Below are positions 1 through 5,929 of a DNA stretch of 6,362 nucleotides, in pieces. The DNA is from Bacteroidales bacterium UBA3663 (GTDB lineage Bacteria; Bacteroidota; Bacteroidia; Bacteroidales; UBA3663). The translations under genes and the position numbers were made by a program. The notes below the pieces were generated by a model. The model was not told the DNA's origin, ran no database searches, and worked only from the letters and a program-made list of their open reading frames with translations. Every line of letters starts with the position of its first letter. Within the stretch, counting starts at the first letter, position 1. The DNA lies in contig DFJU01000076.1 in NCBI GenBank assembly GCA_002373755.1, forward strand, positions 1 to 6,362. The letters are read 5' to 3'.

Positions 1-239
1 CGAGCAACGCTGAAAGCCCCACGCTGATGTATGTATAAACACGACACACGCCAAAAAGCGTGCGAGACGTGTAGATACTACACCTACACAGGACGTTCCC
101 GTTGCTTTGCTTTCAACTTTCAGTCAGAGTTTGCGAAGTTCTTACATTGTTAAAACCAAAGCGTTAAGAAAACGCCTTTTGTTATGTATGTGCCCCCCCC
201 TCATGCGATAGCCCTAAGGCTTTCCGCATTTGGAAAGGA
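1..239 (-). other. Structured non-coding leader or ncRNA, truncated at left edge
   Basis: This stretch lies directly downstream of the promoter at 245-275 and would be its transcript. I find no convincing reading frame in it. It is rich in inverted repeats. CACGC (47-51) pairs with GCGTG (58-62), and ACACG (39-43) extends this stem by pairing with CGTGT (68-72). GTGTAG (69-74) pairs with CTACAC (78-83), and CTACAC is repeated in tandem at 84-89. CTTTCC (220-225) pairs with GGAAAG (232-237), while ATGCG (203-207) pairs with CGCAT (225-229) around an AGCC/GGCT core. Several of these stems share bases and cannot form together. A run of eight C (193-200, G8 in the transcript) separates the two clusters. 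It could be a 5' regulatory leader of a gene beyond the edge or an independent small RNA. I do not recognise it as a named riboswitch class. Confidence 0.45.
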
Positions 240-244
240 CGGCA

Positions 245-275
245 CAAAGATACATGGATTTTTGAATAACACAAA
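245..275 (-). promoter_or_regulatory. Bacteroidetes-type promoter, minus strand
   Basis: Read on the minus strand, TTTG (272-275) is followed by a 19-bp spacer and TATCTTTG (245-252). This is an exact match to the Bacteroidetes primary sigma consensus TTTG-N19-TAnnTTTG. Transcription would start near 238-239 and run leftward into the structured leader. It is the best-formed promoter in the window. It also argues against a coding role for the weak minus-strand frame that overlaps it. Confidence 0.75.
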
Positions 276-579
276 TAGAAGTCGGGAAAAGTTCAAATTG
301 GCATCTTTTATATTTCATACAAAAAAAAGGTGCGTCCCAATCTCGTATAAGACAGAACCGCACTAAACTGTCTTTTAAATAAAATTTGTGTAAACTGCTG
401 ATTTTGAATGTGCTAGATGGATTTTGTAGGGGCGGCTGTGCCATCGGCCGCGAGGGTCACTTCACGCATGGCTGCGCGCGATGGGGCATCGGACATAATA
501 AGAAGGAATAAGGTTTGCATGAAAAAATGTCTCTTGTAGGGTGGGGGGAGGAACTGCAATAAGTTTGCTGGAGAAATTT
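276..579. other. Intergenic region, no gene seen
   Basis: The left half is AT-rich and the right half GC-rich. Short frames on either strand have no recognisable protein features. A GC-rich inverted repeat, GCGGC (432-436) with GCCGC (447-451), sits between two copies of TTGTAGGG (424-431 and 534-541). A G6 tract lies at 543-548. No clear terminator follows the broken GNAT gene that ends at 580. Confidence 0.5.
424..541. repeat. GC-rich palindrome between short direct repeats
   Basis: TTGTAGGG occurs at 424-431 and 534-541, 110 bp apart. Just inside the left copy lies a hairpin, GCGGC (432-436) and GCCGC (447-451) with a 10-nt loop. The segment between is much richer in GC than its left flank. 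It may be a REP-like intergenic repeat or a small mobile-element remnant. The repeats are short enough to be chance, and no terminal inverted repeats were found. Confidence 0.2.
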
Positions 580-786
580 CTAATCCAAGAGTTGCTTCAA
601 ATCATAATACATCGGAACGATTTGGACATCTTCAGCAATCTCATTGACAAGCATCTTGAACCCGTTTTTCTCGTAAAATGGAACGGCGGAACGATATGCA
701 TCGACCGTAAGGAACTCGTTTAGGTCGCAATCCCCACAGTCGAATGGTTTCAAACTCTGGATGTCTTCAAGTTTTGTCAGCCGCAT
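580..786 (-). pseudogene. GNAT acetyltransferase with internal deletion
   Basis: The 68-residue product keeps only the two ends of a GNAT acetyltransferase. Residues 14-26 carry the N-terminal signature LKPFDCGDCDLNEF, close to the FTCGDCDMDEF of the intact gene at 1116-1736. From residue 27 it jumps to the conserved C-terminal part, TVDAYRSAVPFYEKNGF, with the FYEKNGF motif at 37-43. By alignment with the intact paralog about 107 residues are missing, including the whole acetyl-CoA-binding core (GRLAVxxxxxGxGIG). The deletion is in frame, so a short protein could still be made, but it cannot bind the cofactor in the normal way. The start at 786 is preferred over a frame-compatible ATG at 831, because the latter overlaps the small upstream gene and the sequence typical of the family begins MRLTKLEDIQ. 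It lies 11 bp behind the small gene's stop. The alternative that this is a functional miniature protein is less likely. Confidence 0.8.
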
Positions 787-797
787 GGTGTTTAAGG

Positions 798-954
798 TCA
801 CATTTGAAATGTTGCAATGCTCTTCATCCACTCATACGACTGTGCGGCCTCTTGCTTCTCTTCGGGAGTTGCGGGCTGCACATGTTCCATGTCGTGAAGG
901 ACGCTCTGCGTCTTCATCAAACAAGATGGGTGTTTCTGCAATCTGTCGTGCCAT
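798..954 (-). pseudogene. Frameshifted small antitoxin-like gene
   Basis: ATG at 954 opens MARQIAETPILFDEDAER. In that frame the product turns into unrelated sequence at position 900 and stops at 832-834, giving 40 residues. Moving to the next frame at 899 restores a sensible sequence, LHDMEHVQPATPEEKQEAAQ, that ends at the TGA at 798-800. The rebuilt product has about 52 residues. It aligns with the intact 58-residue protein at 1751-1927 (MATQIKAIPTLYGKEARRF). That alignment suggests a phenylalanine codon was lost to a 2-nt deletion (CGT-TTC-CTT to CGT-CCTT), though a 1-nt insertion would also fit. The promoter at 986-993 lies just upstream and the GNAT remnant follows after 11 bp, as in the intact cassette. 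A sequencing error is possible, but the neighbouring gene is broken too. The function is unknown; an antitoxin-like role is inferred from position only. Confidence 0.72.
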
Positions 955-985
955 GATAATATTGATTTTGATGTTTTATCGGCCG

Positions 986-993
986 CAAAGGTA
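986..993 (-). promoter_or_regulatory. Promoter -7 element of the broken cassette
   Basis: The minus strand reads TACCTTTG, a perfect TAnnTTTG, 32 bp upstream of the ATG at 954. It sits within a 19-nt stretch (981-999) identical to 1953-1971 upstream of the second cassette. No TTTG lies at the usual -33 distance. Similar upstream words (GGAATG, then GATGATT-n-TCAA) occur at comparable distances in both cassettes, so the whole promoter region appears to share ancestry. Confidence 0.65.
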
Positions 994-1115
994 CGAAAAT
1001 TTTCTGGAATGTGTTTTGATGATTGTCAAGACAAAATACTTTCGTTCCTCATCGTGGTCGCGTAGTGATGGGACATTGGCTATGAGGGAAAGTTTGCATT
1101 GCGGGGGGAATGTGA

Positions 1116-1736
1116 TTATTCGTCCAACAAGTCACAGAACATCAAGCGGGTTCTAAGCTTGCGAGGATGTTGCAGCCGTTCGGTGCGCTCGGCTTCGTCC
1201 TTGGGTGGCTTGGTGTAGATGTCCTCGTCTATCTCGCGGGGAAAGAGGGGGATGAAAGCGTTCTTTTCGTAAAAGCGGAGCACGTCGGGCTCGTTCTTGG
1301 CATCGACGATGGCAAAGCGGCATCCTGTTTTGTTTGCTTCATCGAGAAACCACGCTTTGATGAAACGTAGAACTTCGGAACCGATGCCGCGACCTGAAAA
1401 TTGAGAGGCCACAGCAAGGCGTCCGATAAGCACGCCTGGATAGCGGGTGAGCATCTTCTCACGATTGGTTATTTTCCACATGGCATTGCGCCGGCTGCTG
1501 GGCAGGTCGTAGATGCGGATGCTATCGTTGGATACGGTGAAACAGGCCACGATGGTCTGTGTATTGTCCTTCAGCCGGAAACAATAGGACTTGCCCATGA
1601 GGAAATGGGTATAGTCAAGTGCGTCCTGTCGGAAGAACTCGTCCATGTCGCAGTCTCCACAAGTGAAGGCATGACACCTTGTGAGAATATCTTCCGTCAG
1701 CACGTCAATGATGCAGTTGTCTTTGAGAAATGACAT
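1116..1736 (-). CDS. GNAT family N-acetyltransferase, toxin-like
   Basis: The gene encodes a 206-residue GNAT enzyme, expected to transfer acetyl from acetyl-CoA to an amine in the cytoplasm. Residues 24-35 carry FTCGDCDMDEFF, the N-terminal signature of a Bacteroidales GNAT group. Motif A, the pyrophosphate-binding loop, is IGRLAVASQFSGRGIG at 104-119, matching Q/R-x-x-G-x-G/A. RFYEKNAF at 154-161 carries Y156, equivalent to the general-acid tyrosine of GNATs. The C-terminus (about 174-206) has a charged extension before RLMFCDLL. The ATG at 1736 follows the small gene's stop by 14 bp, so the two are probably co-transcribed. Small partner first, GNAT second is the order seen in GNAT toxin-antitoxin pairs such as TacAT and AtaRT, whose toxins acetylate aminoacyl-tRNA. 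Whether this enzyme does that is inference; a metabolite or protein acetyltransferase is the alternative. No hydrophobic segment or signal peptide is visible. Confidence 0.88.
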   Translation of the reverse strand: MSFLKDNCIIDVLTEDILTRCHAFTCGDCDMDEFFRQDALDYTHFLMGKSYCFRLKDNTQTIVACFTVSNDSIRIYDLPSSRRNAMWKITNREKMLTRYPGVLIGRLAVASQFSGRGIGSEVLRFIKAWFLDEANKTGCRFAIVDAKNEPDVLRFYEKNAFIPLFPREIDEDIYTKPPKDEAERTERLQHPRKLRTRLMFCDLLDE

Positions 1737-1750
1737 TTGTGACGTCCGTT

Positions 1751-1927
1751 TCAGTACTTGATGTTCGATCGTTCCAGAATTGTCCGCATAGCGATGTAGT
1801 CAGAATCCTTTGTGCGGTCTTTTGGAGGCCGCATGGCGTATCTGCGCTCTACTTCATCGGCCATATCGCGGAAACGGCGTGCTTCCTTGCCATAGAGTGT
1901 TGGGATAGCCTTGATTTGTGTTGCCAT
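1751..1927 (-). CDS. Small antitoxin-like protein upstream of GNAT
   Basis: This is a 58-residue, highly charged soluble protein beginning MATQIKAIPTLYGKEARRF. It has no membrane segment and no motif I can assign. Its N-terminus aligns with the frameshifted gene at 798-954 (shared pattern MAxQI-x3-P-x-L-x2-(E/D)A-x-RF), so the two define a small family always placed before a GNAT gene in this window. The ATG at 1927 is preferred because the in-frame TTG at 1960 lies inside the promoter -7 element. Translation from 1927 leaves a leader of about 24 nt. By position it could be the antitoxin or regulator of the GNAT that follows after 14 bp. It does not obviously resemble the DUF1778 ribbon-helix-helix antitoxins of TacAT-type systems, so DNA binding is unproven. 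Confidence 0.75.
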   Translation of the reverse strand: MATQIKAIPTLYGKEARRFRDMADEVERRYAMRPPKDRTKDSDYIAMRTILERSNIKY

Positions 1928-1957
1928 AATCGTTGTCTTTTTTTGTTTTATTGGCCG

Positions 1958-1965
1958 CAAAGGTA
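1958..1965 (-). promoter_or_regulatory. Promoter -7 element of the intact cassette
   Basis: The minus strand reads TACCTTTG, a perfect TAnnTTTG, 31 bp upstream of the ATG at 1927. The expected start of transcription is near 1951. It lies in the 19-nt block (1953-1971) identical to the one upstream of the broken cassette. A -33 TTTG at normal spacing is absent, so activation or weak basal activity is possible. Confidence 0.7.
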
Positions 1966-2005
1966 CGAAAAAAATCGGAATGTTGTCTGTTCGATGATTA
2001 TCAAA

Positions 2006-2020
2006 GTTGAACCGTTCAAC
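2006..2020. repeat. Perfect inverted repeat, possible operator
   Basis: GTTGAA (2006-2011) and TTCAAC (2015-2020) form a perfect 6-bp inverted repeat around CCG. It lies about 41-55 bp upstream of the -7 element of the intact cassette, in the divergent region shared with the GH98 gene. It could be a binding site for the small protein or another regulator. The broken cassette has no copy at the matching position, which weakens the operator idea. Confidence 0.3.
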
Positions 2021-2031
2021 GGCAAGGCATA

Positions 2032-2040
2032 GGGGGGGGG
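2032..2040. repeat. G9 homopolymer tract
   Basis: Nine consecutive G lie in the divergent intergenic region between the minus-strand cassette promoter and the plus-strand GH98 promoter. Such tracts are prone to slippage. No promoter spacer or reading frame spans this one, so any phase-variable effect is unproven. Confidence 0.4.
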
Positions 2041-2225
2041 AGCATCGGCCAACAATAATAATATATGTGTCTCCCGTGCAACCGCGTGCGAAATGTGGCG
2101 CATCGGGGACTGTGGCCGTCGGTCGATGGCGGCTGTGGCGTTGTACAAACGAAGATTTGCGGCCGATGATTCATTTGTAATATCATTTGACACATTTTTG
2201 AAATGCCCATGTTGGACTAAATCAA

Positions 2226-2233
2226 TACTTTTG
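2226..2233 (+). promoter_or_regulatory. Promoter -7 element of the GH98 gene
   Basis: TACTTTTG matches TAnnTTTG exactly and is followed by CGGCG. The predicted transcription start is near 2239-2240, leaving a very short leader to the ATG at 2256, or about 29 nt to the ATG at 2268. The nearest upstream TTTG (2197-2200) is 25 bp away, longer than the usual spacing of about 19, so a dedicated activator may be needed. Confidence 0.6.
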
Positions 2234-2255
2234 CGGCGAAAAACCAACTTTTACA

Positions 2256-5200
2256 ATGCAACCCTTCATGAAATTACCTGTAAAACTTATTCTCGCCGTG
2301 CTGATGTTATGCGGCCTGTATTCTTTCACTTCGGCTCAGGCTCAGGAGCGTCGTCCGATAGATTCGCAACACCCGTTGTGGATGGTGCACGTTGACGTCT
2401 GGAACTCGGCCGACCCACAGAAAATCATCGACCTGATACCTGCCGACATCAAGCCATACGTCTGCATGAACCTTTCGTTGTCGTGCCAGTATGACAAGGA
2501 GACAGACATGTACCGAATGCCGCGCTGCGCCGTGCGTACCTATAAATCGTGGGCTTCCGTATGCCAGCAGAATGGCATGTGGTTCACCTGTCAGCCGGCA
2601 TCGGGCGGCCATACGCACATCCAGGACGACGACATCGAGACTTTCGAATATTTCTTCAAGACCTATCCAAACTTCTTGGGCTGGAACTATGCCGAGCAGT
2701 TCTGGGGCTTCGATGAGGGCGGCGACGAGAGTTCATCGACGCAGGCATCGCGTCTGGCCCTGTTTGCCAAGCTCGTGCCGATGCACCACAAATATGGCGG
2801 TTTCCTGACGATTTCATTCTGCGGCAACATCTGGAGCCACGCGCTCAATCCGGCCGGCATGATGAAGCGCAACAGCGACCTGTTCGAGGCCTGCAAGAGT
2901 TACCCTGAGGCAATCCTGTGGCTCTACAAATACACCACGAGCAGCTGCTTCTACAACAACGAGAGCGTCACGTTCGGCCCGTTCATCTCGGGCTTGGCCA
3001 ACAACTACGGCGTGCGCTACGACAACTGCGGCTGGAACGGCGCGCTCGATGCTCTCTTCGGCGAAAAAAGCGGCAAGAAATACCCTGGAGCAGCCGGCAT
3101 CGGCACTGTGATGGAGCAGACCTGCGTCAATGGTGGTGCCGTGTGGGACGGCCCGGAACTTATCTGGACTGAAGATTTCCAGAATCTGAGCAACAGCAAC
3201 GTTGACGGCTACACTCGACGCAATTGGGGCATGTATCCGAACTTCAAGGGCATCTGGCTCGACATGTTCCGTCAGATTATCGACGGCACGATGTATATCC
3301 CATCGCGCAAGGAGGTCGTCGAAAAGCAGAAAATCGTTGTGATCAACGACAAGACATCGGGCAGCGACGAAGACAAATATGCCGTGTGGGGCAGTCTGTA
3401 CGATGGCCTCTACAAGCAGGACGATCCGTTCAACCGTGGCAACGGCCAGTGGATGGACAACTTCTGCTACTTCAAGAAGAGCGGCCGCTACGGAGCCGTC
3501 CCGATGGTCATCGGCCTTTACGATGACTTGGCCAAGTCGATTCCGGTGCAGGTCAAGAAGAGCGCCTACACTGCGCGCTGGAGTTCGATAACGAAGAAGA
3601 CGGCCGATTTCAACGCGCAATATCCGAAGGTGTCGGATGGCGACCTCTACGTGAACCGCTACAAGAATCAGCTCGTCACCTACACGCCCTACACCTATCT
3701 GAACAAGAAGAAGACGGCATCGGCCGCAATCCCGTTGCAGTACAACACTTGCGACTCGTTGAAGCTCGTCTATGGCAAGCTGTCGAGCGGCCTCATCCGC
3801 GAATATGCCGACCATATCGACTTCTATCTGAACAACTACCGCAGCGACTCGACGGAGGCACAGACCGACCAGATTACGGTGACTGGCGTGTCGGAAAAGC
3901 CGAGCTACGCGATTGTTCGCCATACCACAGGTGCAACGGGCTACGCCGTCAGCTCAACCGAGGAATATAGCGAGGCTGACAAGACCTACACGCTCAACGT
4001 GAAGCACATGGGTCCGGTCAACGTCAAGCTGACGTGTTCGGGCAATGCAGAGCGGGAGTCGTTGGACGTACTGCCCGCCGAAAAACTGCCTACGCCGAAG
4101 CAGCCGGAAGCATTCGAGGGTCCAATCGTCATCGAGGCTGAAAATATGGACTACAAGGATGTCAGCAGCGTCGCATTGACACATTCCGGCTGGTGGGCAA
4201 CCGACATGCAGCAGTTCGCCGGCATGGGCTATGTGCAGATGGGCACAAGCACAACGGCATCGCTCCGCCACCAGATCCGTCTGGCCAAGGCCGGTGACTA
4301 CGACATCTGCGTGCGCTATTGCGGCACGTCGAAGGCAGGCACTATGCGCGCCACGGTGAACAGCTCGCTGAAGAACATCTCAATCACGAAGGCCGCCAAG
4401 AACAGCTGGCACAAGGCCAAGGTCAGAGTGTCGCTCAAGGCCGGATTGAACACCATCGTGCTGACCAATACGAGTGGCATCAACATGTATATCGACCAGA
4501 TCATCTATATGCCGGCCGACACACCTGAAGAACTGTACAAGGTTACGGTGCACAATGTCGAGCATGGTCGCGTAGTGGCTGAGGCCGATTCCGCCGCCGA
4601 GGGACAGCGTGTCCGACTGACCATCGAGCCTGAAGAGGGCTATGCGCTGACGGAACTTCGCGTGGTCAATTCGGTGTACTACACGCAGGGCAAGACCATC
4701 GCGTTCGACGAAGGTGCGACCGAAACGTCGTTCATTATGACCGACGAGAACATCACCATCAAGCCGACCTTCTCCGATGTGTCATCGGTCGCAAAAATCG
4801 ACTTTGGAAGTGTGCTGAACGGCGCAATGCCTGCCGGATGGCGCACCACCGATGGTACCGACGTACACGAGTATCCGAATTCATACACGTCCGGCTCGCG
4901 CACAATGAGCGGTTTTGCGGGCTACGACGGCAAGGGTCTCTACTGGCGCAACACCAATGCCGAATATGGCCGTCAGTCGGCCTATCCGCTCACATTGGAG
5001 CCTGGTCGCTACAAGCTCACGTTCGCCATGGCAGCATGGAAGGAGTCGCCGACCTATCAGGTACGCATCCTTTCGTCGAGCGGCACGCAGTTGGCTGCAA
5101 GTAACACATATACGGCAGCTCCGAATGCCAGTGGCAGCACGAGCGCGAACTTGTCATCGGCCGTTGAACGCACTTTGACCTTCGATGTCGCGACTGCCGG

Positions 5201-5429
5201 CAACTACGTGATCAGCTTCATCAACAAGAGCACCGGCTACAACGAGTTCCTTTTGCTCGAATGTCGCGTCAATGCGTTGCCCGACGAGACTGGCATCAGC
5301 ATCGCCAATGCAGAGCCGGTTGAAGAGGTTGTCTTCGACATTCAGGGCGTGAAACGTCAGATGCTACAGCACGGCATGAACGTGGTCCGTTCAAACGACG
5401 GAGCTGTGCGCAAGGTTCTGGTGAAATAA
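2256..5429 (+). CDS. Secreted multi-modular GH98 endo-glycosidase
   Basis: The 1057-residue product begins with a signal peptide (about 1-29, hydrophobic LILAVLMLCGLYSF, cut after AQA). There is no lipobox, so it is exported rather than anchored as a lipoprotein. Residues about 33-350 form the GH98 catalytic barrel: RPIDSQHPLWMVHVDVWN, DPQKIIDLIP, then NYAEQFWGF with E147 as likely catalytic acid, and YGVRYDN (D256) and WDGPEL (E301) as likely base residues by family comparison. The GH98 C-terminal beta domain follows (about 350-600). Next come a CBM6/CBM35-like module (623-752, IVIEAEN to YIDQIIYM), an InlB-type B-repeat (760-839), a jelly-roll module (845-1006) and a tail (1024-1057, VFDIQG to VRKVLVK) like those on Prevotella secreted proteins, perhaps a type IX sorting signal. 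Known GH98 enzymes are inverting endo-beta-galactosidases that release blood-group A/B trisaccharides, or endo-xylanases; the substrate here is not settled. ATG 2268 (MKLPVK) is an equally plausible start. No SusC/SusD neighbour is present. Confidence 0.9.
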   Translation: MQPFMKLPVKLILAVLMLCGLYSFTSAQAQERRPIDSQHPLWMVHVDVWNSADPQKIIDLIPADIKPYVCMNLSLSCQYDKETDMYRMPRCAVRTYKSWASVCQQNGMWFTCQPASGGHTHIQDDDIETFEYFFKTYPNFLGWNYAEQFWGFDEGGDESSSTQASRLALFAKLVPMHHKYGGFLTISFCGNIWSHALNPAGMMKRNSDLFEACKSYPEAILWLYKYTTSSCFYNNESVTFGPFISGLANNYGVRYDNCGWNGALDALFGEKSGKKYPGAAGIGTVMEQTCVNGGAVWDGPELIWTEDFQNLSNSNVDGYTRRNWGMYPNFKGIWLDMFRQIIDGTMYIPSRKEVVEKQKIVVINDKTSGSDEDKYAVWGSLYDGLYKQDDPFNRGNGQWMDNFCYFKKSGRYGAVPMVIGLYDDLAKSIPVQVKKSAYTARWSSITKKTADFNAQYPKVSDGDLYVNRYKNQLVTYTPYTYLNKKKTASAAIPLQYNTCDSLKLVYGKLSSGLIREYADHIDFYLNNYRSDSTEAQTDQITVTGVSEKPSYAIVRHTTGATGYAVSSTEEYSEADKTYTLNVKHMGPVNVKLTCSGNAERESLDVLPAEKLPTPKQPEAFEGPIVIEAENMDYKDVSSVALTHSGWWATDMQQFAGMGYVQMGTSTTASLRHQIRLAKAGDYDICVRYCGTSKAGTMRATVNSSLKNISITKAAKNSWHKAKVRVSLKAGLNTIVLTNTSGINMYIDQIIYMPADTPEELYKVTVHNVEHGRVVAEADSAAEGQRVRLTIEPEEGYALTELRVVNSVYYTQGKTIAFDEGATETSFIMTDENITIKPTFSDVSSVAKIDFGSVLNGAMPAGWRTTDGTDVHEYPNSYTSGSRTMSGFAGYDGKGLYWRNTNAEYGRQSAYPLTLEPGRYKLTFAMAAWKESPTYQVRILSSSGTQLAASNTYTAAPNASGSTSANLSSAVERTLTFDVATAGNYVISFINKSTGYNEFLLLECRVNALPDETGISIANAEPVEEVVFDIQGVKRQMLQHGMNVVRSNDGAVRKVLVK

Positions 5430-5929
5430 GAATAGTCTGCATATCTTCATCGCGGGCCGCATGGATTAAATTATACGTTGGGTGTGTTCGGAAGATTGTC
5501 TGTCAATGCTTTTCATGGTTGGGTGTGATCAACAAAAAACGGCAGCCTTCCGCCATACGGTTCGCGATGAAATATGTCGGCTTTAAGTAGTGTTCAAAAT
5601 TATCGATTGTAATTCTGTTTTACTCTTGGGCGCACTTTTCAGCCTTGCCATCAGGCACGATGGACATGACTGCACCATCGGTCAAAACTGAAATCGGCAT
5701 CCAAATGGAAGATTCTGAACACCTGCTTGTCGAAAATATTGTGAAAATAAAGGTTAATAAAGTTAGGGATGGAATCGCAATGATTGGACATTTGCAGAAA
5801 ATGTCTGAATGTTTGGGTTAGTGTTTTTCATAGTTTGTTGTTGCGATTCTTTTGTGAACTATCCAGAAATTGAGAGAGAGATAGGTCTTTTAATCGCTGA
5901 GGGTCTCGTGGTGAGACGTATAAAGCGTA
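5430..5929. other. Long 3' intergenic region, no gene seen
   Basis: About 500 AT-rich nt separate the GH98 stop from the first good plus-strand terminator. No convincing reading frame was found on either strand. It holds a direct repeat GTTGGGTGTG (5477-5486 and 5518-5527) and a hairpin with a T-run readable only on the minus strand (5534-5556). Two plus-strand hairpins also occur: GACATTT/AAATGTC (5787-5793 with 5799-5805) and GTCTC/GAGAC (5903-5907 with 5913-5917). It may be a long 3' UTR or contain a small RNA. Confidence 0.5.
5534..5556 (-). terminator. Weak candidate intrinsic terminator, minus strand
   Basis: On the minus strand ATGGCGG pairs with CTGCCGT (7 bp, two of them G-U) across an AAGG loop, directly followed by six T. 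The G-U pairs become mismatches on the plus strand, so it is strand-specific. A minus-strand TAATTTTG (-7-like, 5595-5602) lies about 40 bp upstream, but without a -33 element. Confidence 0.35.

Noticed and set aside
214..444. 76-residue minus-strand frame
   Set aside because: It runs through the perfect promoter at 245-275, has poor coding character and no domain.
580..831. ATG at 831 as start of the GNAT remnant
   Set aside because: The first 15 residues would overlap the upstream small gene out of frame. The ATG at 786 matches the family N-terminus and keeps the same gene spacing as the intact cassette.
761..1156. 131-residue plus-strand frame
   Set aside because: It lies antisense to the small pseudogene, its promoter and the GNAT remnant, all of which have homology support on the minus strand.
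1751..1960. TTG at 1960 as start of the small protein
   Set aside because: That codon is part of the TACCTTTG promoter element, so it would lie upstream of the transcript start.
2155..2164. GATTTGCGGCC as a second GH98 promoter
   Set aside because: The first base of the -7 element is A instead of T (AAGATTTG), and a perfect element lies closer to the gene at 2226-2233.
2814..3923. 369-residue open frame on the minus strand
   Set aside because: It is fully antisense to the GH98 catalytic region. It arises from the GC-rich codon use of that gene and has no recognisable domain.
5658..5680. Inverted repeat CGATGG / CCATCG
   Set aside because: It has only 6 bp, an 11-nt loop and no T-run; chance is enough to explain it.
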